A DNA stretch of 64,000 bases. Source: Pseudogymnoascus destructans. Lineage: Eukaryota > Ascomycota > Leotiomycetes > Thelebolales > Thelebolaceae. The stretch covers positions 1-64,000 of the forward strand of contig NW_020167566.1 of assembly GCF_001641265.1 (NCBI RefSeq). Reading direction: 5' to 3'. The position numbers and the translations under genes are program-made. Below the pieces are notes generated by a model. The model saw only the letters and a program-made list of their open reading frames with translations, had not been told where the DNA came from and did not search any database. Position 1 is the stretch's first letter. The number at the start of each line of letters is the position of its first letter. This document shows positions 54,597 through 64,000 of this stretch, one piece after another.

Positions 54597-55710
54597 CTAT
54601 ATATCTACATTACGCCATGACTCCTGAATTTCGCGACCTGACCGTGACGTGTTACGGAATTGGCTTGATTCAACTGATGGGACTATTTCTCTTTGAAGAA
54701 TTTGAGCCCCATTATTATTCTGTGGCCTCTTTGCAATAGAAGATGGTCTTGTCAGTGAAGGTAATTGATAATCACCATCGTTTTGACTTGGTGGTAGCCC
54801 TGCTACCTCATCATCTAACTCTTGGTAGTTTGTATCAAATGTAAATGTAATAGCTTGACTCTGGTGTTGGCGTTGTGTTTGCTGGACCCTATGTATAAAT
54901 GCAAAACGTTCCTCATTCCGCTGTGTCTGGTTATGAGTATTTGGCATATTAGAGCTTCGATCAGGAATATACTGTATTGCCATCTTGTCTTGAATAGCCT
55001 CAACCATACCGTTATACTCTAACCCTATTTCCTCTTCAGTCATATTAGTAGAATCAATAATATCAGTTACTGAATGTAACGCTGACTTCTAAACGATAGA
55101 AGACACAGAGGTTTCTTGCGTAAGGTTGACTTGACAGAGGAGGCAGGGGATTAGACACAAAGGCTTTCCAAGTATCACGTTACAGTATTGTAAAGAATAC
55201 TATATTGAGTTGAGCATGAAGCTCCTATCTAAGGAAATACTATCTACTTATATAGTGGCGTCGTGCCAAAGGGATATCCGTGGATAACATGGATAACATA
55301 ATATCCATGATATCTAATGTTATTCCGTGGATCCCCGTGGATAACATGGATAACATAATATCCAAGATATCCAATGTTATCCATCACATGACATTCCGTG
55401 GATCGCTGTGGATAACATGGATAACATAATATCCATGATATCCAATGTTATCCATCACGTGAGGTTGCAGCCGTAAGCGCTAGCCATAGCACTAGCACTT
55501 AGCCGTAACACTGAATAGTGTTCAAATTGCCGCTCTTTCTGTCAGTAATAAACAAGCATAATTGACCGTATTGTTTCAGGAGCCATTCGGTTCCGCTTGT
55601 AATTACACACTGTCCGGGCAGTGCTAAAGACTCGCTCAACAAGAGCTTCTGAAGCTGGAATACAAAGTATATCCCGGGCCATAGCTGCAAGGCCAGGAAA
55701 TTGTCCTTCG
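54597..55710 (-). pseudogene. hAT transposase C-terminal fragment split by an LTR
   Basis: The part at 55043-54597 (MTEEEIGLEYNGMVEAIQDK ... SRSGREIQESWRNVDI) matches the tail of the hAT relic at 13953-16015 (EEQVEEEYEAQRQRM, SRSGRPHQARWKDV). Across the LTR, 55710-55516 encodes, with frame shifts, the dimerisation block (AMARDIL...ERVF-like). The ancestral gene is clearly the same family. It is dead: upstream catalytic parts are absent. Confidence 0.65.
55075..55510 (-). mobile_element. Solo LTR variant (436 bp) with CTGAA duplication
   Basis: TGTAACGC...GCCGTAACA with perfect CTGAA duplications (55070-55074 and 55511-55515). The U5-side half matches the 475-bp LTRs. The U3-side half is unrelated and made of GGATAACATGGATAACAT / ATATCCATGATATCCAATG repeats. 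Confidence 0.95.
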
Positions 55711-55858
55711 TTATATTTCCACCATAGTAATGGTGGTTGATTGGAGGCTGCTAATAATAGTTAGTGGTAATTACTATAATTATTACTATAAACTTATGGA
55801 GGGCAAGGTACTGCACTATCTCTCCTACCTGATCGGTATTTTAATTCCAAGAGTTATA

Positions 55859-56251
55859 TGTTACGGCTACAGTAACATGATGTCATGGTTACAGGGCCAG
55901 GGCCTAGTAATGTGATGTGTGAGTCACAGGGGGCAAGCGGGGTAGGCTGCCATGTGATGGGGCTAATGGATAGTTGCAGAAACTAGTGGATATTGGATAG
56001 TTGAGCTATCCACGAACTATCCTGAATATCTAGCTATCCGCCAACTATCCAGATTACCCATGAGGCACGATGCCACTATATAAGTAGATAGTATTTCCTT
56101 AGATAGGAGCTTCGTGCTCAACTCAATATAGTATTCTTTACAATACTGTAACGTGTTACTTGGAAAACCTTTGTGTCTAATCCCCTGCCTCCTCTGTCAA
56201 GTCAACCTAAGAAACCTCTGTGTCTTCTATTGTTTAGAAGTCAGCGTTACA
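55859..56251 (+). mobile_element. Solo LTR variant (393 bp) with TTATA duplication
   Basis: TGTTACGG...GCGTTACA with perfect TTATA duplications (55854-55858 and 56252-56256). It shares the TATATAAG-to-end half with the other LTRs but has a third, different U3 with CTATCC/ACTATCC repeats. Confidence 0.95.
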
Positions 56252-56375
56252 TTATAACTTCGTTTCCAGTTTAATAATAAAGCCATTGGGTCTATATCAA
56301 GTTCGCTATTTTGGTCTTGGTATTGCCTTGATCGTTATTGGTTGGCGTAATGTTTAGTATATAGCTCCCAGAATT

Positions 56376-58660
56376 GACCTTCAAAATGCCCCCGCCAATT
56401 TTTAGCTGGGTACATGTGGAACAAGTTGACTCCCCAATTCTGCAGCCGCGTCGCGATCATCAAAAACCAATGGAATGGAGACTACCACACCATGGTACGA
56501 GAACTTACTGCCTTCGACCAGGAACTGTGCCAGAACAAGGAATTGAATCCGCTACCCGCCCCTGCAAGGATGTCCACACGTACCACGGATACAGCAAAGT
56601 GTAACGCTGACTTCTAAACGATAGAAGACACAGAGGTTCTCTTGCGTAAAGGTTTACTTATCAGAGGAGGCAGGGGATCAGACACAAAGGCTTCAAGTAA
56701 CACGTTACTAGTATATAACGAATACTGTATTGAGTTGAGCACGAAGCTCCTATCTAAGGAAATACTATCTACTTATATAGTGGCGTCGTGCCTAGTGGAC
56801 TCTTGGGAACTCACTCGAGTCCTCGGAGTCCTGGACTCTTAGGACTCTTCTCATCATCCTGCGAGTCCATCACGTGCCTAGTGGACTCCTGGGAACTCAC
56901 TCGAGTCCTCGGAGTCCTGGACTCTTAGGACTCTTCTCATCATCCTGCGAGTCCGTCACGTGATACTTTCGGAACTACTATTCCCCGCTGCCCCTCCAGG
57001 TACCAGGGCCGGTCTCATGCGACCTCCCTCCTTCCTGTCCTGTAGTTGGCCAGCCTTCTTGTTCCGTCGTAACACAAAGGCGTCGGTGTCGAAGCCGACT
57101 CAAGCCACACCTGCTCTGTTTACCCGAGCCACGTTCCTCCCCAAGCCAACGATGCTGGAGCGTGTGAAGACCGCAGTCCCAGCATCCTCAGGGAACTGTT
57201 TCAAGTGTGGCAAGCCTGGCCATTTTTATGCTACTATCAAGGAAATCAACCATAACGACCCTGAGGCAGAAGAACAATGGGAGGAAGCCGTGGAACTTCA
57301 ATGGGATGCGTCCCTCGAGGAAAACGATGAGGCCTAGGAGAAGGCTCCTTCCTAGGTCTACACAAATGTGACCTGCGAGGACTAGACTTACTAGAACTCC
57401 TGGGAGGTACCCAGTTCTTAGTCGACATGACCCTGAGTATGAATGGACTCGGGGTGCAAACTAGCAGACACAGGAGCAAATGGCTACCTCGTCATTAACA
57501 AGCCTTTTGCAATACGACTGTCGAAAGTGCTTCAGAGTCCCATATGGAAACTACCCTACTCTGTACCCATACGTGGATTTCAGCACAAAATCCAAGGCCA
57601 TGTATCGGAGTATATTTGGTTACACTTAACAGTCGAAGGACACCGGATATATAACTGCCCCTTTGTACTCCTGGACCTCGGAGCACAAGATGTGATAATT
57701 GGGAAGAAGCTTTTCAGCCACTTCCGAATACTACTCAACTCTGCAAAGAACCGGTTAGTATGGCCAAAGGAGTACCCGCTGACTCCTAGCTGGAGCAAGG
57801 AGATCACCTTGCCCTACTACATGCGAGAAACGTCTATTCGACATGCCGCATACCAGCTGGATGCGAATCGCAGGGATGCTGCAATCCACCATGAAGACAG
57901 ATGCCGCGCAGGCAGACGCTCGATGAATATGAAAGTGATAACTTCAGGCTATGAAGAGATCACCGATATGCCACCGAGTCCTACCCGAAACCAAGAAGTT
58001 TCTCCCCCACTACTAGTGAAACTGGTACCTAGTTTCACGCCCATATGGATATGCAAAATCAGTGCCAATGCCTTCCATCACGAGATGATGCAAAGCGACT
58101 CCGAGTTCTTTCAGACTAGCATCTACGAAATTGACCAGATCATCCATGAAAAGGAGTTGGTAGAGGACGAAGAAATGCTCTGCCTCATCCAGCAGAAGCT
58201 TCCGCATATGCACCAGAAGTACACCCATGTCTTTTTGAAGTTGGAATCAGATCGAATCCCCCCACACCGCATATACGACCACAAGATACAGCTCGAAGCC
58301 CCTTTACTAAACGCTTTCTCCCCATTATATCGACAGGGCACCGAAGAGCTTAAGGCTACCAAGCAATACCTGTTAGAGAACATAGAGAAAGGCTTCATCG
58401 TCAACAGCAACAGCCCATTCGTGTCCCCTATCTTATTCATAAAGAAAGCGGATGGCAAATTAAGATTTTGCATCGATTACCGGAAGTTAAATGGTCTCAC
58501 ACAGAACAATCCCTACCCCATCCCACGTATCGACGAACTACTAGGACGGGTGTCGAAAGCAAAAATCTTCACGAAGCTAGATATTAGACAAGCCTTCCAT
58601 CGCATACGGATGCACCCTGACTCGGAAGAGTACATGACCTTTCTGTCTTCTGATATCGCG
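56376..58660 (+). mobile_element. Ty3/gypsy gag-pol fragment, split by a solo LTR
   Basis: Gag coding sequence (NQWNGDYHTMVRELTAFDQELCQ) runs to the LTR at 56600. It resumes after it, in frame across one copy of the CAAAG duplication (TAK-ASVSKPTQ). A CCHC-like knuckle (CFKCGKPGHF) and an acidic tail follow. No LTRs of its own were found nearby. Confidence 0.8.
56600..57074 (-). mobile_element. Solo LTR (475 bp) with CAAAG duplication
   Basis: TGTAACGC...GTCGTAACA with perfect CAAAG duplications (56595-56599 and 57075-57079). Inserted in the gag region of the Ty3/gypsy fragment, so it is younger than that element. Confidence 0.95.
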
Positions 58661-58702
58661 GAGAGCCTTGGTGCCTATATGTTTATTAGAGAGTTCTGGT
58701 AA
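57443..58702 (+). pseudogene. Ty3/gypsy protease-reverse transcriptase fragment
   Basis: ORF of 419 aa. It starts near the protease active site (CKLADTGANGYLVI). The protease C-terminal block (LLDLGAQDVIIGKKLF) and the N-terminal part of reverse transcriptase follow: FSPLYRQGTEELKATKQYL, FVSPILFIKKADGKLRFCIDYRKLNGLT, YPIPRIDELL, FTKLDIRQAFHRIRM with the first catalytic Asp. It stops before the YxDD-type motif, so RNase H and integrase are lacking. Truncated around 58660; it cannot transpose. Confidence 0.8.
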
Positions 58703-58929
58703 TCCTCTGGTAATCCTCTGGTAATCCTCTTACTAGACTTTGTGCAGCGCGTGGCCTTCTGAGCATGATTGTTGCTAGCTTGAGATGAGCAAACTGGAGC
58801 TTTTCTTGCTGTGCCCACAGCCTTTTCCTGTCCCTTTCCGCCAAGCCCAGAGCCAGCCCGTAATCCAAGTGGCATCCTTGGTGCTATGCCGCCAGTTGAT
58901 CTCCTAGCAGTTTGCTTGGTACGAGTCAT
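58675..58929 (-). pseudogene. Histone H3 N-tail-like ORF
   Basis: Starts MTRTKQTARRSTGGIAPR, matching the H3 tail ARTKQTARKSTGGKAPR with Lys4 kept, Lys9 to Arg and Lys14 to Ile. From about residue 19 it departs from H3 and no histone fold follows. Upstream, on either side of the hAT insertion, is a leader intron: GTAAGT donor (about 61699 reading leftward), CTAAC branch site, and an acceptor TAG three bases before ATG. Further up is a TATATAAA-like box (about 61768). The leader intron argues against a processed retrocopy. It could be a decayed H3 gene, a chimera, or a tail mimic. Confidence 0.5.
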
Positions 58930-58955
58930 TTGCTAATATCAAGGTGAGTTAGTAA

Positions 58956-61640
58956 CAGTGTTCGGCGGATACATATCCGGGTAGTATCCGTGAAGCTCAC
59001 GGGTAGGGTATATACCCGGCGACGATCTGACGGGTAGGGTAGGGTATATATCCGGATACATGAGGCTGAATATTGTATATAAAAATAGAATAGCGTATAT
59101 AAAAAAGAATGAAGCTTTTGATAATAGTAGTAAACCCCTTTCCGCGAGCCCCCTTTCCGTGAGACCCCCCCTTTCTGCGAGTCCCTATTCAGGTGCTTCA
59201 TCGTCAGCATCATCGCCGTCGCTATCAGCCTCCCGTATTTTACCCCAATTCCGTAAGCAAAGTAAATATCTAATAGTTGGCGGTGATAACCTATTCCGCT
59301 TCTTTGTAATAATATCACTACCATTACTAAATACTCGTTCCGATGCTGCAGATGTTGCTGGAATAGCTAGATGATCACGAGCAATACGGGCAATAACTGG
59401 ATATTGGTATTGCTTTGCGCACCAATATTTGAGAATATCAGTATGCTCACCGGGCCGTGGTTCAAGCATCCAGCGCCTCCATTCTGGCTCTTGAAAAGCC
59501 AAGCCTTCTGACGCAAATAGATCTTCGTCAGAATCAGGTTCTTGATCTATTGTAGCAGTAGCACCTATTGCTTCTGCAAGAGCTGTTTCGTGAGTAATTC
59601 GCTCCGTATCAAGGTGATACTCTCGCTTTTGGTACGTTCTACAAACGTCTTCGAACTGCGCTCTTGCTCGTAATCTTCGTGTATCGTCTATAGCATTTGG
59701 ATATATCTTCTTAAATACTGTATGATTCATTCGTGGGTCGCAAATTGTAGCAACAGCTGAGTGCTTACATTGCCGATTCGTTGTAAGAGTATAATACTCA
59801 TTAAGCTTTTGAAGCGCAGCTCCACAAGCTACTCCGATCGTAGAGCTTCTACCAAGCTCTTCTTGTAGTAATGTGACCTTATTTATCATCTTTAAGTAAA
59901 GAGGAATTGTAAAGTTGAGCGTTGGATATGAATCGCTTTGTAGCCGTCTTGACGGCTTTAAGAATACTAAGAATAATCGTTCAAGAGCTTCGATAATAGC
60001 CCAATCGTTGCTTGTTAACGCAATATCCTTCATACTGATATCAAGCTTCTGCGTAGAGCATACTGCAGTAATTGGTATTCGAAGCTTTATAGCTGTTTCA
60101 AGCATATAGTACGTTGAATTCCAGCGTATAGGCATATCAAGTGATAGCTGGCGTGGCTTCTGGCCTGCAGCTTGTATCTGCTTCTGTAAAGCATCCTTCC
60201 ATGCTCTTCGGTTTCGAAAGACATAAATATGCCTTCGGAGCTTCTCAAGCGTAGCTGATACTTCAGTAGAAGAGTTATCAATACGCTGCGGAATCCGGGC
60301 AAGCCCTTGCTGACACCAGTACGCTTCTGTTTCTGTATCCGGGCTAGCTTTCAAGCTCTTTAGAGTAGCTTGAACTGCAAGATTGATAATATGAGCAATA
60401 CACCGAACGTCCCCTTCCTTTACAGTAAACGTCCATGGCTGTTGAATAGTCGTCTGCTGCTTACTGGCTATTTTCTCATATTCTGAAAGCATCACAGTAT
60501 TCGCTGAGGCATTATCCCGCGTACAAGTAAATATAGCACCTGTAATTTCGAAGCTATCTGTTACTGCAGCTAACTCTTGAGCGAGATATTCGCCGCTATG
60601 AATTGGCTCTTGAAGGTGGATTACATCAAGTAATACGCACCGGTGCTGCCACTTCTCATTAATCCAATGGCCTGTGACAGCAGCGTACTCTGTATAGTTC
60701 CGTGCAGTCCATGCATCTGTTGTAATAGATATCCGGCCGCCATAGGTAATATGAGCCTGGAGTTCTAATTGTAGCAATCCTCGGTGATATGAGAATTGCC
60801 GCTGTAGCTCTCGGTGTAGTGTTCGCGACGATATCGATAGAGTACTTGGGCTTAAGAACTGTACTAATTGATGGAACGAATAGCTCTCAATAAGTCGTAA
60901 GGAGAGGTTATTTGATACAACGAATGAGAGTAATAACTCTCGGTATTTCGCTCTACTATTTGATGCTTGAGCTTGAGCGTGCTGGACTTGCGGGTTCCGC
61001 GGCCGTGGCTCAAAAATGACGATGCACTACTTGATGGGCTTGACGGCGTAATTGTATGACCTTTCATTGTATATGCTACTGTTGGATGCTTCTGCGTATA
61101 GTGCTTCCAAAGATTACCGGTTGAAGTCTGACTTAATAGCTGTGGAGTAGGTGAATATCCGCAGCCTGGTTGTAAGCAAGTTACTTTGACTGTAGGTGGG
61201 TTACTATCAAGTATCAATCGCGAATATAATAGCTTCGTAAATAGTACCGACGACGTTGGTGGCAGCATTCGTCCTGGAGGCTGACGCCGGAGCGGTGTAG
61301 GATTAATATCCTGTTGAATATGAATAGGGGGCGGCAGCGTTGGCAGACTTGGCTCATTATGAGTATCATAGCTATTATAGCCCTCAGGCTCCGTTGGTAT
61401 ATCTGATAACGACGAGTCGCTCATTCTGAGGATAATTATCACTTTATACAGCATCAATATAGATCTCACGACGTTGGAAAAAAGAGGTCTTGGCTGCGCT
61501 TGGCTATTCTTGGCATGTATCCGGATATATACTCGAGAGTATCCGGATACGCCGGATACTCCTAAAATATCGCCGGGTAGGTATATACTCGAGGATATAC
61601 CCGGATACCACGGGTATATTGGTATCCGTGCCGAACACTG
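58956..61640 (-). mobile_element. hAT DNA transposon, twin copy 2
   Basis: 2,685 bp, same ends as the copy at 33722-36407, perfect duplication GTTAGTAA (58948-58955 and 61641-61648). Inserted in the leader intron of the H3-tail-like gene. It differs from copy 1 by about eight substitutions and one A deletion. Confidence 0.95.
59185..61424 (-). pseudogene. hAT transposase, twin copy 2 (single frameshift)
   Basis: Same gene as 33951-36191. One A is missing in an A run near 61013-61018 (five instead of six). The frame is split into an N-terminal 201-residue ORF (BED finger part) and a 530-residue ORF holding the catalytic core and dimerisation region. Otherwise nearly identical to copy 1. It could still be mobilised in trans through its intact ends. 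Confidence 0.85.
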
Positions 61641-61648
61641 GTTAGTAA

Positions 61649-62019
61649 AGTAAACACAAGATAAAGAAGTAGATCAAAAGATATGTGTACTTACAGTGAG
61701 TTTGTAGAAAGAATATTGCAGAAGAAGAGTATAGTAAAGAGGTAGAGGTTGAAAGGTATGTGTTTTATATGAAGGTGCGCATTGTGGTGTTGTTTTGGAA
61801 CAGTAATTCTTTGTAGGTGAATATTCCTTCACAAATATTTTGTTTGCAACTTTAAAATAACCACGACCTTAGAACCACCTTCCTTGGTTACTCTCCGATC
61901 TACACATTCTTCTTCCCTTTTGAGCCTTTACCTCTTCACTAGGACTTCAACTAAGTTTATTATCTTGATTCTATAGCCAGAACTTCTGGAGATCTCTGCT
62001 AATCACGTGTTTAGTTAGT
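61649..62019. other. Divergent intergenic region
   Basis: Lies between the H3-tail-like gene (minus) and the ORF at 62020 (plus). It carries the leader and promoter-like sequence of the former. No other feature is supported. Confidence 0.45.
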
Positions 62020-62236
62020 ATGGCGAAACTCAAGGCACATGAAGAACTCTCCACTAATGCGAATACTATCAAAGCTAGCAACTGCGTCTCCAACCTTACT
62101 GAAGATGAGAAGGCTGTTCACTTAGTACTCAAGGCTGACCATGCTGATCTGAGCTACTACTTAAAGAAGTTATATAAGTCTGCAAAGTGTAAGGATGCCT
62201 CCTTACCTAGATACTCGAAGAACCCGCCTCAGAGCT
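62020..62236 (+). pseudogene. Unknown ORF cut by a long-TIR element
   Basis: ORF beginning MAKLKAHEELSTNANTIKAS, helical and Lys-rich through KCKDASLPRYSKNPPQS. It then enters repeat sequence that looks like the edge of an inserted element. No family recognised. It may be a truncated gene or transposon ORF. Confidence 0.35.
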
Positions 62237-63914
62237 GTTACGGTCACCACAAGCATGAAATCCGACTCGGTGTGGTTTCGGACCAGTAGAGGAGGACATA
62301 GCGAGTTACACTATAGTGGGGACGGTAAGGGTGTAGGGTTCAGGGTCGATGCGGACCTGTTGCGGTGGAAGGTTCAGGGCTAGGGTTGGGATAACGAGTC
62401 GGGCCGTTCGGGTACTTAAGGAAACAAACTTAACGGGGTTCCCCCTTCATCTTTTTTGTATCCTTCGTAGTAGACCTATAGGATAGCATCCTTTTAGCCT
62501 CCAACTCGCACTCTCATATGCTATTACTGTGAGCTGGGTGCCCTGTGTCATTACACAAAGTATATCGCTGCCTCTACTGAAGACAAGACACGTCTACAGA
62601 ATGGATTGAAGGTTGAGCGTATTTGTGTTCGGTAAGTTCCTTCTGGTAATCTCTGGTAGCCTCAATCTAACTATAAACAGGGACTGAGAAGGGTACCCAT
62701 GCATCTGCATTGCGAATCAGAAAGTCAAGAATATTAGCGCCTCTTCTTCTCCACAAGCCCCACCATCTACTCCGCCCAAACAACTTCTGTCTGAGCTTGC
62801 TGCATTTGAGGGTATCTCAAGTATTCCAATCGATGACAATCATAACAGCGAATGGGAGGATACTGAGGTTGAAGACGATTTGGAGTTGGAGCTTATGTTA
62901 CAGCGCGAGATATTTTAAATGACGAGGCTGTTCTACCAGATGAGCTTTCCGATGAAGAGATCACTAGCACCCAGGCTCTCTTAACTCAGCGCACATTGAT
63001 GTATGCTACCTATAATCTGGTAATCTTCTGGTGATACTAATAGTTGATAGGCCCATGAAGAGTCCAATTTCCGCAAGTGGCAACATTTCTGGATAGCTGT
63101 ATCCACTCATATACGAGAAAGGCTGAAAAGCTGAGAAAGAAGCCTGAGCGTCTCTTTGAGTATATGCCGTGGATTGATGTAGAGGAAGGGTACGTCTCTG
63201 ATCATCCTAGCAATCTTCTGGCAATACTAATTGTTTATTATAGCACTTTTCACGAGGTTATCCCACCACATAAATATTTCTGTTTGTACGAGCAGGCAGT
63301 TTGGAAAGTGGGCCTAATTACCAGGACCTGTGCAGTGGTACCAAAGTCTTACAATCTTGTCGACAATGGATGGTTGCAAATATCCACTCATAGTTCTAGC
63401 TTCAAAGAGGCGTTCTTACTTGTCTACTCTAAGAAGTTTGATAAGGAAAGTGGGCTAAGGTATCAGCTGCACAGGATATGTTGTTCCTGGAGCTAGAGTA
63501 GAGGAGAACTTGAGTTGCTAAGTTATAGCGCTGGAGTACCTTTCGCGTTGGAAAACCAGGTATTTAAGTACTTCATCGTAGCCAGACTTCTGGTAACCTT
63601 CTGATAATCGAGCAATTTGCCAAATGCCATCTCAATACTCAGAGTTGTTTGATTCTGACAGTATTCTCAGACTCTTTTCCGTCTTCTCAACGACTATCCT
63701 CATTAAATCAAGTCTGTAAGGACACAGGGCACCCAGCTCACAGTAATAGCATATGAGAGTGCGAGTCAGAGGCTAAACGGATGCTATCCTATAGGTCTAC
63801 TACGAAGGATACAAAAAGATGAAGAGAGGAACCCCACTTGGGTCAATCTCCTTAAGTACCCGAAATGGGTCCGACTCAGCTAACCTGCCTTAACTCTTAT
63901 CATGTGACCGTAAC
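62237..63914. mobile_element. Element with long terminal inverted repeats
   Basis: Inverted repeats of about 155 bp, 62396-62549 and 63721-63877, contain matching blocks such as TATCCTTCGTAGTAGACC and GCTATTACTGTGAGCTGGGT. An outer perfect 11-bp pair (GTTACGGTCAC at 62237-62247 and its complement at 63904-63914) may mark the true ends. No target duplication was resolved. Long TIRs suggest a Mutator-like, probably non-autonomous, element. Confidence 0.6.
62553..63496 (+). pseudogene. Intron-bearing coding fragments inside the long-TIR element
   Basis: Open segments are separated by likely introns 62632-62680, 63001-63050 and 63190-63243, all GT-AG with CTAAC/CTAAT branch-like sites. Products include KYIAASTEDKTRLQNGLK, a Ser/Pro and acidic stretch (SSSPQAPPSTPPKQLLSEL; EWEDTEVEDDLELELML; ELSDEEITSTQALL) and TFHEVIPPHKYFCLYEQAVW. 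Frames do not join cleanly in one model. No domain recognised. It may be a captured host gene or an unknown transposon protein. Confidence 0.4.
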
Positions 63915-64000
63915 CTGCCCGACTCAGATCCTTTCCATCACTGAGGGACAGGCATCCTTACAAAGTCCCTGCAGGCCTTGAATATATTGGCAAGTTAAAC

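Larger units (their letters stand above)
54331..55853 (-). mobile_element. hAT relic with nested solo LTR
   Basis: About 54340-54480 carries palindromic GGTCTGGTC/GACCAGACC repeats, typical of hAT subterminal DNA. The C-terminal transposase coding region follows on the minus strand, interrupted by the LTR 55075-55510. The other end is not resolved. Confidence 0.6.

Overview
The window is nuclear DNA of a filamentous ascomycete (Pezizomycotina-type). It carries housekeeping genes with short GT-AG introns and CTAAC-like branch sites (GINS subunit Psf2, complex III subunit QCR10, a CHIP-like E3, SRP68, a BCS1-like AAA ATPase, ALG10). The rest is a dense mix of nested transposons. No rRNA, tRNA or CRISPR array was recognised. 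I cannot name the species.

Layout. (1) 1-25.5 kb is an accessory, probably subtelomere-like region made of two direct copies of one block, about 1-10.7 kb and 16.36-25.5 kb. Read on the minus strand, each block holds a very large OrsD/RecQ protein (telomere-linked-helicase type), a conserved 0.8 kb spacer, an array of 153-bp repeats (4 units versus 2), a 344-aa TET/JBP-like 2OG-Fe(II) dioxygenase, and a degenerate satellite of about 175 bp per unit. Between the blocks lie a solo LTR, an apparently intact hAT transposon nested in that LTR, and a decayed second hAT. (2) 25.5-53.9 kb is mostly host genes: psf2, a small conserved fungal gene, QCR10, a TPR/U-box E3, a small coiled-coil gene whose 3' end was hit by a hAT element, a LysM-domain gene, a large PPR-like gene, SRP68, a BCS1-like AAA gene and ALG10. 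Transposons sit between them: hAT copy 1, a truncated Fot/pogo fragment, and a pogo element ending 67 bp upstream of the ALG10 start codon. (3) 53.9-64 kb is again transposon-rich: a hAT relic with two solo LTRs, a Ty3/gypsy gag-pol fragment split by another solo LTR, a histone-H3-tail-like ORF whose leader intron carries hAT copy 2, and a long-terminal-inverted-repeat element with intron-bearing coding fragments.

The most interesting object is the repeated block. Between the OrsD-like N-terminus and the RecQ helicase, the large protein contains what looks like a complete tyrosine-recombinase catalytic domain (R...K...H/R...H...Y). It is therefore probably a recombinase-helicase of a mobile element, paired with a putative DNA-base-modifying dioxygenase. 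Both helicase copies are broken by different lesions (nonsense codon plus frameshift; local inversion plus LTR insertion). Both dioxygenase copies are intact, and their catalytic halves are almost invariant.

Transposon boundaries given with target-site duplications were read directly from the sequence. Intron-exon models were built by hand and checked for reading frame. Functions rest on family recognition without database searches.
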